The notes under the pieces were generated by a model, which saw only the letters and a program-made list of their open reading frames with translations, was not told the origin of the DNA and did no database searches. Of a stretch of DNA of 64,000 nt, positions 35,403-47,500 are shown one piece after another; position 1 is the first letter of the stretch, and each line of letters starts with the position of its first letter. The stretch lies in the NCBI GenBank assembly GCA_014871385.1, contig CM026433.1, forward strand, positions 15,379,985-15,443,984, given 5' to 3'. The position numbers and the translations under genes are program-made. Source of the stretch: Ceratodon purpureus. Lineage: Eukaryota; Streptophyta; Bryopsida; Pseudoditrichales; Ditrichaceae.

Positions 35403-37435
35403 ACAGTATAGAACTGGTTGGGCAACATATATTTATTTGGTCAAGGTGCTCAATAGGTTTATTTTTTCGACTACCTATCCTACCTTCTCACCAAGTTTGA
35501 AAACTCTAGATAAGCACCAAGTTTTGTTTTAGATCACAATGTGCTGCTTCACAAGCCTTGGAAGCCGACTTGTGGACTGGCACTGCGGGTTGGTAGGTTG
35601 TATTCTAGTGCAAAGAGGTTCCCGAGGAATGGGAGCTTGGAGAGTTGCAATAACTGAAGTTTTTCCCATGAATGATACGTATCCATTAATCATCTATGAA
35701 GTATTCTTTTAAACTTGTGAGTAGCTTTATGGGCTGTATTTCAATATTGAAACTGTTAATCTTAATCCAAACAATTGGATGTAGTTGGCAATTTCATCCT
35801 TCAGATTACGTTTGGTATTTTGTAGTATGCAATTTGGTGTTTTTTTGACTAAGTTGGTTTACACGTGGGAGACAATAATGTACCGCCTTATCTGCACGCA
35901 TACAGCGAGGCGGAGATCCATCAGGCAGATTGTGAACCGAAGTCTCGTGGTGCTGTAACTGCAGAAATTAGAAATTTTAGATCTGTAACTTAATTGGGCT
36001 AGCAGAACTTGCTCATGCACCTTAACAGGTTAGTTTGAGGTTGCGCGGGCTTGTTCAGAACCAGGTTTTCAGAAAACAATTGCTGGAAGCTGCTATCAAG
36101 AAGTGGAATAGCACCATTTGAGTATCACGACTTTGACGCTCTGGAAAAGAAATTGGGCTGGGATCGTGAATTGGCTTCAACGAATATGAAGGAAGCTGCA
36201 CGAATTGCATGAACTTAATGAGCCGATGGTGAGTAAGCGAGGAACTGCTTCAAGTGGCTCATTCATTGATCAGTTCGGTGGCTAGTGAGGAGGTGATACA
36301 AGTGAACAGTCGATCATGGATACACGAGAAGAATGCTTGTCGCAGCGGGAGCAACTGTATGATTGCGAATTTGCGAGTTCCTCGCAATTAGATTCGACGC
36401 GGCACTTCGAACGACAATGTATGTAATAGTGAATCATATTGCTAAACCTTAAACCCCTGCACGCACGACCACCACTACTGCAATCGTATTCCAAATTTTA
36501 CAATAATGATCAAAAACCCTGTGCAGAGCCATAACAATGGGGAGGATGGTGGAACAATGAAATGGCTAACTCGCCGGCACTGCAGGTACCTGCGTTCCCA
36601 GAATGAAGAGGATGAAGAGAATGGTGGAACATGAGATCTTTGACGTCTGTATACTTCATGTAATTTACAAAAGTTACACAACCTACTCAACTTCTGAAAT
36701 TCAGAAATCACCATTCCCTACAAAAAGCATAATGGTAGAAGCACAAGCATGTTGCTATTACCTTATCTTTGTCTACCAACTCCCTCGCAACAAATTTGCT
36801 GTCCACCCCAAGTTATTATCAATATAAATACATTCAACATAAGTTAGACCCACATTCTTCATACACAGTGAATCCGAAGATCATACTAAACCTTCAACTA
36901 GTCATCTGATGCGCATAGCAGCTTGTTGACAGCAAACTGCACCACATTCACGAATATACTCGCACAATTCGCATCGACAATGAGGAATTCGTTCAAGGTC
37001 TCTCCCAGTTACCGAGCTCCAATTCAAACAGCAATTCCCAACTAAGACCTACCTCTCAGCGACAGAAACTAAATCCGAAATCTTCTTTAATAAATACACT
37101 TGTCTCATAGCAACTTTGTAAGTCACCGATTTACAATTAAGCTACACTGCATAAACCCTAATTAGCTCTTGTATCTTTTCTTTGATCTACATCATGCGCT
37201 TTTTGTAAAGAAATTTAATCAGCAATAGCTATTGCCACCAAAGACCTTCCTCTCAGCGAAAGAAGAAGCCTCATTCCGACAATGCTGAACCCGAAGCATT
37301 AATTGATGGAAAAGCTCATCTCAAAGCAATTTTCAAAAGTCACCAATATACAATTAAGCGTAGCTATTGTCTCTTTTCTCTAGTCTACATCTTGCGCGTT
37401 TTATGAAGGAAGTATATGATTAATGATTCAGCACC
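35403..37435. other. Intergenic DNA between RH29 and the DsbA-like gene
   Basis: Contains the 3' UTR of the helicase gene on the left and, on the right, the 3' side of the minus-strand gene. No further gene was supported. Confidence 0.6.
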
Positions 37436-38134
37436 TCATTGGCATCCATCCCTCGTACAGGCGCCGGTGGGCGCGGCGGCAGCGGCGGCCTGCTGGCTCT
37501 CGGCAGCGGCATCAAAAGCCTTGAGAAAAGCTTCGGGAGGCTGAGCACCCGAAATTTGGTAGCGTCCATCAATAACAAAATGGGGCACACCGGAAACGCC
37601 CCTATGGAACTGGCGCTCGGAGGTGAGAACTTCCTTCAACCCGGCCTGCGGATCCTCCAGGAAAGCCCGGGCGCCGTCCACGCCCACCTTGTCCGCGGCC
37701 GCCACCAGCACCTCCCGGTCACCAATATACTTCTCCTGCGTGAAGAAATTGAGAAAGAGCTCCTCCACGAGCGCGTTCTGCTTCGCCAAGCTCTGCCGCC
37801 CCGCGAACTCGATGAGCCGGTGACTGTCCAACGTGCTGCCCGTCTTGCCCCCCATGGAGTACTTGTACCCTAACTGCGCGAACGCGCCCCCCACCCGGTC
37901 GAGGATCATCTGCATCCGCCCTGCGCCGAACTTGGCCTTGTAATGCTCCATCTTGTTGACCCCCTCCACCGGCGCATCGGGGTTCAAGAAGAACGGATGC
38001 CACCGCACCTCGACGGAGTACTTGTCCGTGGTGTTTGCGATCGCTTGCTCCAAATGCTTCTTCCCGATGAAGCACCAGGGGCAGATGGTGTCCGAGGTCA
38101 CGTCCACCCGTATCATGACCTTGTTCGTCGCCAT
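37436..38134 (-). CDS. DsbA-family thiol oxidoreductase (FrnE/AT5G38900-like)
   Basis: An intronless 232-residue protein of the thioredoxin-fold DsbA family. After a short N-terminus it has a beta strand (VMIRVDVTSDTICPWC) with the active-site CPWC at residues 18-21, the helical insertion typical of the family, and the cis-proline loop GVPHF (Pro at about 184), followed by the usual VIDGRYQISGAQ segment. The Ala/Gln-rich tail ends in a CxxxxC pair (ACTRDGCQ). Plant members are predicted to be soluble cytosolic or organellar thiol-disulfide enzymes; the substrate is not known. The frame is open nine codons upstream, but the first ATG (MATNK) is at 38134. No signal peptide is seen. The coding region is markedly GC-richer than its surroundings. 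Confidence 0.9.
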   Translation of the reverse strand: MATNKVMIRVDVTSDTICPWCFIGKKHLEQAIANTTDKYSVEVRWHPFFLNPDAPVEGVNKMEHYKAKFGAGRMQMILDRVGGAFAQLGYKYSMGGKTGSTLDSHRLIEFAGRQSLAKQNALVEELFLNFFTQEKYIGDREVLVAAADKVGVDGARAFLEDPQAGLKEVLTSERQFHRGVSGVPHFVIDGRYQISGAQPPEAFLKAFDAAAESQQAAAAAAPTGACTRDGCQ

Positions 38135-39068
38135 GGCTGCTGCTATGAATCTGCGCCCCAAGGCGGCAATTGTGAGAAATTGGCTGAGCCTTGAGTGTAG
38201 TGTTGCAGTGGAAGTGAGAATTCAGTGTGGGAATTGTGTTCCACAATTGACTCAATTGCAATCTGCTAAGTTAAGTTAGCGACGTGAAGGAATTTATAAG
38301 TTGTGGCGGGTGGGTGTCGGAAAGCGTCCTCGAAAGGTACGTCGCAATGCAATGTGCCATTGTGCGGGGACTCGGGAGAGCTTCGCCCGAACCATCCTCC
38401 TTTTCAATGACTGCGCAATGACTCAGGTTACTTCCTGCTGCATCCGATAATTGGATGATATTCATCCAGTGCTTCCCTCCAATCGAGAAAATGAACTCTC
38501 GACATGGGGGCCAACATGATGGTATCCCGTATCTGTATCTGGATGCACTTCATCGGCATATATATGATACCTGTGAAAACCCTCCTACCGCAGTCCCGCA
38601 TGGATAAATTTTTGCCCAATTGGATCCCAAATTCTGGCAACTCGCTTCGTTTTTCAAGATCGGAAAATCGCTCTTTTCTGCCGAATTTTTAACTTGTTGC
38701 ACCTCATTTTAACCCCCACAGCGACTTCAAAGATGTTTTTGAAATAAGACAAAGTAAACCAGGTTTGCAGAGTTACCTTTCGGAAGAGTCTCCGGTGGGA
38801 AACTCGCTTCGGGATTTGGAAAACAGGAAAGGTGTCATTTGCGGGGAGGATGCCCTTAGAAGTTAGGTCTAAGGCGCCGGCTCCTATGGTATTTCCTGCA
38901 TTACGAAAATGGATTACGTCTCAAGAGCCTGCTGCTTGTGTTACTCTACAAGTCTACATCTCCAAAACATGCACTCAAAAACAGACAGCACTAAGTGCTT
39001 CATTTGGCAGCAGTAAGTATTTTAGAGGTCCAGTCAACTGTAAAATACTTCAAGCAATAAAAAGTAAT

Positions 39069-39102
<34 letters not shown>

Positions 39103-39486
39103 TTCCTATGAGAAGCTACAGCAAGTATGAATTGTAGGAATCTATTTGTTCGATAAACTGATTTCCACGTAAGCAGCATCGTGTGCCAAGTAAGGTCCAC
39201 ATCCCAGATCCTCGAATAAAATAACCTCGCTTGCATCCTCAATACCAAAGACGAGTTTCCATCTTCTCTCTCGTAGTGTAGTACCTTCCATCGCGCGCTC
39301 AGTTGTCTGTGTGCTTCATTGCTTCAATTCGGCGATCTATCCTTGACCTGAGAAAGACATAGATGCAGCCCTGCCAAAGAGAAAGAGGCGGCTGCACCAG
39401 CCAATTAAGTAGATCAAGTGCCACAGCTATGATAATTCTGACCCGATCGAAGCAAACAATATCGATCGAGGAGCTGCCAAGACTCA
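38135..39486. other. Intergenic DNA up to the CACTA insertion
   Basis: Contains the promoter side of the minus-strand DsbA-like gene and an AAT microsatellite. The last three bases (TCA, 39484-39486) are the target duplication of the CACTA element. Confidence 0.6.
39071..39103. repeat. (AAT)n microsatellite
   Basis: About eleven uninterrupted TAA/AAT triplets. Confidence 0.95.
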
Positions 39487-39514
39487 CACTACCAGCAACC
39501 GTGTCGCCCGTTAC
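39487..39514 (+). repeat. CACTA left terminal inverted repeat
   Basis: 28 bp starting CACTAC; pairs with 59243-59270 with four mismatches. Confidence 0.9.
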
Positions 39515-40528
39515 TCCGGATCCCTAGGAGGGTGTCGCCTTTGACTCGTCGCTCCTACTCGCGTTGGTTTGCGAGACTGAGATGCCGGTTTCCTTGGTTC
39601 GAGTGGACCCTCTTCAAAGCGCAGCGAATCACGTAACTGCTGGTCCCTGAAGTAAACCAAGAGTAATCCACGTAGGAGTTCCAATGAGGAGATCATTCCA
39701 CGTCGGAAGAGCCGTGAGTTTCATCGTGGTGTTTGTAATCGAGTTTTTAGGGATTGGGGAGTGGGAGGGTGGGGTTTGGGTTTAGGCTCTTCATGGCCAT
39801 TTCCAGGTGACGTTCGAGGTGCGTTTACGCAGTGGACCCGGATGAAGAGCTTAGCCCGCCTGTTCTCATGAAATATGGACACAGGAAATACTCCAACTTA
39901 TGTACACGTGAGACTGGTTTATCCTTGTCAGATATGAAATAGTCTTCTTTTTTACCGTCCATCCATTCAAGTGGAAACAAAACAAAATGCACGAATGTTT
40001 CATGGAGCCAGCGTTGTGTCTTAGGTTCAGTCGAACAACAACCGGTAGGGCAGTAGGAGCAGAGAGACACTGAAATAGCATCATCACAAAGTTCTTATGC
40101 AAACGAATTGTCTTTATGTGCAAAAACTATACAAGGATTTCAGATTTTCCTACGTGGGCTATACTCTGAGCAAATATCCGCGCTGTATATACAGTAAGAA
40201 AAAATCAAATGTGGAGTACATAAGTGATTTGATTATGCTGCTCCTATGTTCATATGCTCTGTCACCAGAACGCCTCCCTCATTCCGTCGTCATACTCTAG
40301 GGTTCAGGGAGCTTGTCTCAAAATGTAACTTCGACTTCAGCCCGTGTCGTTCCCCGTTGTGTTGTAGCCGGCCACCTTCCCTTTTGGATTGAGCCCCTGG
40401 AATGAACCACCTGTATCTGCGGCAGTCACAGCACATGTGTCCGTCAGCCTTCGCAACATGATATACAATGCAGTTAGTTGGAATTGTTTCAGTCAGAAGT
40501 CATTATCCAAATTAACGACCCTATGAAT
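39515..40528. other. CACTA left subterminal region
   Basis: About 1 kb without a supported gene between the left terminal repeat and the 3' end of the 539-aa gene. Subterminal TNPA-binding repeats would be expected here, but I could not define a repeated unit by eye. Confidence 0.5.
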
Positions 40529-42753
40529 TTAGCTATAGGAATGTCTAATGGTTAAACAATATTCCGTACCTAGGGGAATCTCCACCCGGCGGTGGTTGAA
40601 TCGGTACGGCGACATAATCTCCAGGTCTGCGAACACAGCAAGCGAGTCTTTGTCTTCCAAATTCGGGTTTTGAAGCCCCATTGGCGCACCTGCAACCCGA
40701 ACGAGTTCATCTAGGCTGACAGAATCTGATGCGTCCGAATGGCTTGCTTTCTGTCTACATTCGACCAGTCCTACAAGATCTGCATTCGTAAACAAACCTG
40801 TCAGCCAGTGACACTTTACGTTGTATGCATGGGATTCACGAATAAGACTATGTGTTTCTCAAAAGAAAGGGTGGACTTACTAGTGGGTTCCTGCTCTGCG
40901 TCTTCGTGGAAGCAATCCTCTGAATTTGGGGTAATCCTTGACGGGACTCCTTCCTCAGAACGAGGCGATTCCGGATAATGAGCCCTCCAACGCTTAGCAG
41001 CAATCCACTGCGCTCTTGCATCGTCCTCAGCTTTCCGTTTCCGAGTGATCCCTTCGAACTCGACCTCCCACTCCTTGAGATAAGCGAGCTTTAGTACCGC
41101 GGGTAATGCTTCGAAGCCGTTCCGGGTTGCTCGTTGTTCCACTGGCCAAAACCGGTTTCAACGTCAATCACCCACTTCGTACGGGTACCGATACTCCCAT
41201 TACCAAATATCATCTTTAAAACAAGAGTGACGCACTACATAAAGTACACTGAAATGCTGGGCTGAAAAACGAACTCACTTTCTTGGTGGACTGAGTCGTA
41301 TACATCTCGCATAGTTTGTGATAGTATCAGAGGGTCACTCGAAGTACTTCCGGGAAATGCCACTCCAGTCGAGTTGTGTGTCCTCCGTTTGATGTCGGGA
41401 GATGCCTTCCGTGCAGCGCTGTCGGATGCAGGGTTCGCTCCATAGCTGTCATCGCTGTCGCTGAAGGCTTCAATTTGCCGAGCACCATCCGGAAAGCCTA
41501 GTAACGATCACAAGGTTTTTAAGCAATGTCAGTAGCGCCAAGGAAGTGACTCTACATAATTAATTACCTTGATTCAATAATCTGAGTTTTTTTTGTTGAT
41601 TACACTCCTCATGGCAGACACGGAAATATATATTTAATGCAAGTATCGGGTCAATGTGCATACCTGGACTTGGCGACATGGGGCAGGCACTCCACTTGTT
41701 CGCGGCCTCAACTGTCCGGCGTACGCCTGGACGAGTGTCCCTATGTCCCAATGAGTTGTTATTGACGTCCCCACTATTCTCTGCAAGTTACAAGTACATG
41801 TGGTCAGCGCAGGCGACAAAGTTCTGAGACAGAATTAGGAAATTCAGCGGGGCATTGCAACTGACTCTGATTCGGAAAAGAGAAACACTGTTGCGGAGAT
41901 AACACAATCGTGGAAGATAGCGTACCTCCGGAACCATCTTCGTCACTGGATTCATCATCCCCTGATGTACGCCCATCACCCCCGTCTCTCCCGGAGCTGC
42001 GTTTATGGATTACCACGGATAGCTTAGAATTCCCTCCACATTTTCAGCCAATTGACAAATACCCATGTTAAGACAGCGTATACTAGGGCGAGGTAGGGTT
42101 CACATACCTCCGGTGTTTCGTAGTCCTCCATACATGGGAGGGGCGATGATGGAGTCGTGTCCGATACCAAGGGCATCCTTCAGATTGTAGCCATTCACTA
42201 GTCGAGCGTTCATCTGGTGTACCATGCGGTTAATCTCCCAGTCGTCTGCAGATCCCTCCAATTCCCCCTCGTCCTTGTCAAATACTTTGTTTTCGCGCCA
42301 GCTTCCGTTCTCCGCAAGAGTCCTGGCTTTTAACTCCTCCAGGGTCTCAAATGGGCGGCGTCCTCTTCTGCACTGCTTGGCGGCGAACGACGCCCAATTG
42401 ACTGCATAGCCCTGCTTCTCCGCAATGAGACCTCGTGCAAATCCCAGACCTATGGCACGCTGCTTGCCAATGGGTCGCTGATGGGTGACCTGGTAGAGTT
42501 TTTCAACTCGGTATCGCATCCTTGGACTCTCGGAAAATGCCTTGCTTGCATACCAGAACTTCCCCCCACGCTTCGGCCCCCATCGAAGCACGCACTTTTC
42601 CTCGTCCGAGATGTTGTCCGGGAGTGCGTCACGAGCCAGTCTTGGAGCGCCCGGTATGTATCCGTAGTTGTTGAGTTTCATCTCAACGAAAAACCACGTC
42701 GGCGACCCTCGATCATCACTGCGCGCTCTAAGCTGTCCTCCAAGAGAAGCCAT
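40529..42753 (-). CDS. Uncharacterised 539-aa protein carried by the CACTA element
   Basis: Six exons on the minus strand close exactly in frame, all introns in phase 1: 42753-42108, 42033-41926, 41780-41664, 41497-41279, 41141-40881, 40797-40529. The product is 539 residues. The exon 2 acceptor (GGAG) is the least certain; the others are good GT-AG sites. The first 215 residues form the most structured part, aromatic and basic (LRWGPKRGGKFWYASKAF, then FARGLIAEKQGYAVNWASFA). Exons 2-4 are Ser/Asp-rich and probably disordered (SGDDESSDEDGSG). Exon 5 has a Trp/Lys/Arg-rich helix (KEWEVEFEGITRKRKAEDD). I do not recognise a family. Its place in the transposon and its regular structure suggest an accessory transposition protein, perhaps DNA-binding, or a captured host gene. 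Constant phase and an unbroken frame argue that it was recently functional. Confidence 0.65.
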
Positions 42754-44560
42754 ATTCTTCAAACAATACCGTCGCTAGAACGGTGCTTGACGCGTCTTCC
42801 GGCTCTGCGTTTACCAAGATATCATCGCGGTATGTTAGAAAGTGATCAGCGACAAGCGGTACACATGTGGAAAACCGAGACGCCTCTCGACAGCAACACT
42901 CAGCAGCGAAGCTACGACACAAAAGGAGTACTCGGAACGCAACACGTGAGAGAAACTCTATGGCGCAAACGGAGCGATGGTTCGTTACCCGCCACACATA
43001 GGAGATGAACAGAGTGCTATGCTGAGGGGGGGAAGATAGAGAAACGACAAGAAGAAGGTGACAAATGTATCTGGTTCTGTTCTCTGCTGTCCGAGACGGT
43101 GCAACGCCCAGCGCCCCCGATTCCTTCGAAAGCAGTATGAGTCTTCGTGTTGTGAAAGCGTTCTCTTAGCTAATAGTCCAGGCACCAACTACGAGGTACA
43201 GAATGATATGTTAAGACAGCAGAGGTGCACCGGAACGCTACAGCCCACGGAGAACATAGAGAGCAAAGAGGGTGTGGTCGGGGAGGGGCGAGGGATTTAT
43301 AGGTAGAGATTAAGGTTCCCGCGTCTCAAAAGTGGCCTACTGAGGCCGAGTTTCGTGACAGCGAACTTTAATCCTGGGCAACTGAAAGTGCTGATTGCCA
43401 CGTCTTGAAGGCATTCATTTCAGCGTCACTGAAATGATGATATTGGGTTATGTTCTTCAGCACCATCCTGTCCAATCGGTCACGATCTCCACTGATGGCC
43501 CACCCATCTGTCACACCGGGAAGTCCTGACCGGGGTTGTCACATACGCGGGTCAGATAAATTCATCTTGACTCATCATGGTTTATGTTGAAGTGAGACCT
43601 TTCGTGGGGGGATGGGAGGGAGTGGGATTTGGTGAGAAGACAGGCTGCTCCTTGTCATGAAGCATTACTCATGGGCCTGGATGGCTGTTAAATCAATGCA
43701 CGCCTCCACCACCACCTTTCCTGGACCAGAACGTCACAAGTCAGAATGACATTCAGAGCAATCTTATTTCTAATCGAGAATCAGCAGGTAGATGGCGCTG
43801 AGTGACCTGGTAAACCTCTAGGGCTAACATGGATCCTACCATGTCTATGATGTCTCACATCTCTTCTCTAATATGAAGTTCTTGCTGGATTTGGATATCA
43901 TGATTTTCTGACATCTGTCAAAATGGATTGGATGTAGGAGGAGTCATCAACGTGCACGGGAGTGGGGGTTGAACTGTAGGCACACGAACAATAGGTACTG
44001 AGGGGATTGGCGCTTCATGAAAGGTGTTGGACACAAGCTCACACAGGGAGGCAAGTATCACATACCTCGCCCGGGGTGGAGAGACGAGAACGTTGAACTG
44101 CTTCAACGTCAAAGCAATTTTGGAGACGACATGGAACGTGAGGACTCAATGTCAGGCTGATTGACCATGTGGCATCGCTCCCGAGAGCACAGTTTCTTCC
44201 AGTACTCCGGTCTCTGCTGCATAGCAAACCATGCTAAGAAAACGGGTGTTGATGTCTCTACGAAGACATCGTACTCTTACTCTGGATCACAGGATGAACG
44301 GTAAAAAACTGGCACGTTTCTTGTCCAGCATATAGGATGGCGCAGAAGGTTAGCAAGAAGTACTTCAATCAGAACGTGAGCACAAGGTACCATTGCAGGG
44401 GAACTTACCCGTAGAGGTGTTCCTGGAACAGTAGGACTCATGTTTCCTCCTGATTCTTGGCAGTTTAGGGAAGTGGTGGTGTATCGTCCCCTTCGTCCAG
44501 CAACCCCAAGATGCAGACATTGGACTAGGCTGACACCTCGCCCGTGTCAGAAGCGATAGG
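42754..44560. other. CACTA internal spacer (promoter side of the 539-aa gene)
   Basis: 1.8 kb between the 3' end of TNP2 and the 539-aa gene start. No supported gene; presumably holds the promoter of the 539-aa gene. Confidence 0.5.
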
Positions 44561-47500
44561 TTAATTATCGTCTATGACATCCCGGACATGGACAGGCTCT
44601 TCCGCGTCTCCAGCATTAGCGGAAGCAGCTCCCCCCACGGGTCCGGTGTCGTCATCCGATTCTGGCTCCACGTGGTCTTCTTCCATGTATGCAGCCTCTT
44701 CATCCATCTCTTCGTGCGCCACGACGTGGACGACGTCTGCTTCTAACACTGGCTCGTGTGGACGATCTCCACTGCCGTCGTCTTCGTAGGAGGACTGCCC
44801 GATGTGAGTGGCATCTTCGCGGCCGGGGGCGCTAAGCGTAGCTTCTGTCACTCCTCCTGTTACACGCGCTGAGCGGGGGTCCTTATACCTCACAACCTTC
44901 CAATCTGGATCAAGGGGGTCGTCGACAAAATAGACCTGCATCGTTCACGACAACGCTTAACCTTTCAAATTCTCTCGGAACTATGCGAAAGGAAGAGTAG
45001 CACATAGAACGTTGAACTCGGAAAAGCAATACAATGAACCGTGAAATAAGTGGTACGGATGAAAGAACACATGTGTCTGAACAAGCCAGACCTGTCGAGC
45101 ATGAGCTGGCATTAGGTATGGCTCCACTTCCGGGCTTTGACGTGCACCGTACTTGACGAGCCAGAACCCATCCCTGTCTTGTTTGATTGTTGGCTCTCCA
45201 GCCAAGTCTGGCTTCATCCAAGAACATCTTAGAACTTTGAAATCGAGATGCCCGTAGTCCACATGCACGATGTCCTTTATGATACCAACGTACTGCAAAT
45301 CCGCCTCCACTGGGTTCATGTCTGCTGTCGAAGACCTGCAAGTCTGGGTGATGATGGCTGCAACACCAGCATCGAAGGAGATATTCTGCCGTCCATTCTC
45401 ACTGTCCGTTCGAAAATGGTAACCATAGGCCCACATAGAATTGTGGTGCTTCACGTATGGCGAGGGTAGTCGTGACATTGCCACGAGGTCTGCGGAGGGG
45501 TTTTCCCCGTCAATGCCCATTTGCCGTACCCGATCCTCTATCCAGTCTGCGAGGGGGGCTATTCGCCGGGGGTTGTGACGTCTCAAGGCTCTGCGTTCTT
45601 CAGAGTATTCGCTGCTTGGAATAAGAACCCACGGGAATCGTCAGTTCTGTGCCTGTAGCACGTCTGCAAGTACGCCTACGATTTAGCCCCGTCAACTGCT
45701 GAGTCCAGGCTACTCATACTCCATGGTGAAGTTCATAGACCGAGATGGGTACAGAAGCGTTGGTGAAATTAGAAGCACTCTCGTGTGTCGTATCCTAAGC
45801 TTTCGTTCATTAAGGATGGCAGGGATTCTCGAAATGCGGCGTACCAGCAGTTATTCGAGAACACGCTATTGAACGGACAATACAGACCAAAGGATAGGAA
45901 TCTCACCGGTACAAGTTGTCTGTGATGTCTGAATTTCGCAGAATGTGTTCGTGTATCTCCTTCAACTTATTGTCGCCCCAAAAAACTTCTCGTGGGCGCC
46001 CCTCTAGAACCTCTCCCGTGTCCTGCTCGTGCTCTTCCATATCCCACAACACCCTCGCGATCCCGGGATAAAGCTGGAAGTGCTCTGTGGCGAAGCCGAT
46101 TGCCTCTTCGTACATGTACCCCTGGGCGATGGAACCTTTGGGCCTAGCCTTGTTTCTAACCAAGCCCTTTAGATGCCCTAGGTAACGCTCTACACTGTAC
46201 ATCCAGCGTGCATGTACTGGGCCGCACCAGTACAGCTCGCGTGGCAGATGCAAGGGCAAATGTTCCATGGCGTTCCAGAAAGCTGGGGGGAAAATAAATC
46301 TCTATCAGACTACATGTTTCAGCAACGTAGGTGGTTAGCACCTGGAGGTCACTTACGAGGATCCTCTTCTCGCATATCCGCTTGAAGCAGTGTCCTAGTC
46401 GGATCACGGCTAATCGGGGTCCATCCGGCAAGGAACCTCTCAACGCTGCGGGCAGGATTTCCTCAAGGAACACGTGCCAATCATGAGATTTCATGAATTG
46501 CATTTTGCCTTTCTCAATATTCACCAATTTCGAGAAATTGGCGCAGTGACCGGAGGGGGTCTGCACTGCACTGACAGTTTCCAATACCCTGCGCTTTTCA
46601 CCTGGGCGGAGGACATAGGGCGCGTGGGGCTTGATATAGCCATCTCCGTCGTCCTCGCGTACCAAGTGCAGGTCGCGCATGATTCCTTGGTCCTCTAGAT
46701 CCTTCTTCACAGCGATGGTATCCTCGTCTCCCAAGAGAAATCCAGTTACTTGGGCGGCCACGTTTTTTTCAATGTGCATTACGTCAAGCGTATGCCTCAC
46801 TAGAAGTTCCTGCATCAACATCAAGTGACAACCGTGGTAACTGTTGTAAGATTTCTAGCTCGCTCAGCAAGATAGAATACAAAGACGTAGCAAGGTAGTA
46901 CTTACTGTGTGCACCACTCGAGCTGCCTCTTTGAAGGTTAAATGTTTCTAATCGAGTTTACAGTATACAGTACTAATTGAATGCTTGAAATCGACCGCCG
47001 GTGCGACTGTCTGTATTTGGAGCCAACAAGTCCATCATCTTGGAGTCGACATGGGACTAGACAACATATATATGGTCTAGGAAAACATCTAACGAGGCTA
47101 CGCTACAGTTTTAGTTCCGAGAATAATATTACGACAATGTTTGGCAACTGAGCAACATCGGGTAAGGAGATTCAAGGGACGGGCACGGTTGCAACAGTGA
47201 ATGCCAGTGAATACAACAGTTTCGACCATGGACCACATGCAAGTTCACGGAATGAATCGAGGGGACGAGCTAGTACCTTCCAGTACGGCAGCCTGAACAA
47301 CGATGTCACTCGTTTCATTCCGTGACGCCGAACAGGGTCGTTCTGGAATGGGGCGCCGTGCTGGCGAACCCAACGTACGCGCTCCTCTGCTCTTTGCAAG
47401 GCCTCCTCTCCGGTAACAGGAACCGGGGCAAGACGGAACTCGACGTCCTCAAAATTCGTTGTGTCGCTCCTCAAATGGTGATCTTCATCCAGCAGAAATC

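Noticed and set aside
35024-35428. Proline/leucine-rich antisense frame opposite the RGG tail
   Set aside because: It is a by-product of the GGA/GGT/AGG repeats that encode the helicase RGG tail.
36471-36485. CACTACTGCAATCG, resembling a CACTA end
   Set aside because: It does not match the element's second six bases onward (CCGTGTCGCCCG) and has no partner; the end at 39487 matches far better and has the TCA duplication.
46156-46300. Short intron (GTGCTAAC to CCCCCCAG) as an alternative explanation of the TNP2 frame change
   Set aside because: The supposed intron would remove residues (YVAETCSLIEIYFPP) that match the conserved TNP2 pattern, so an extra base is the better explanation.
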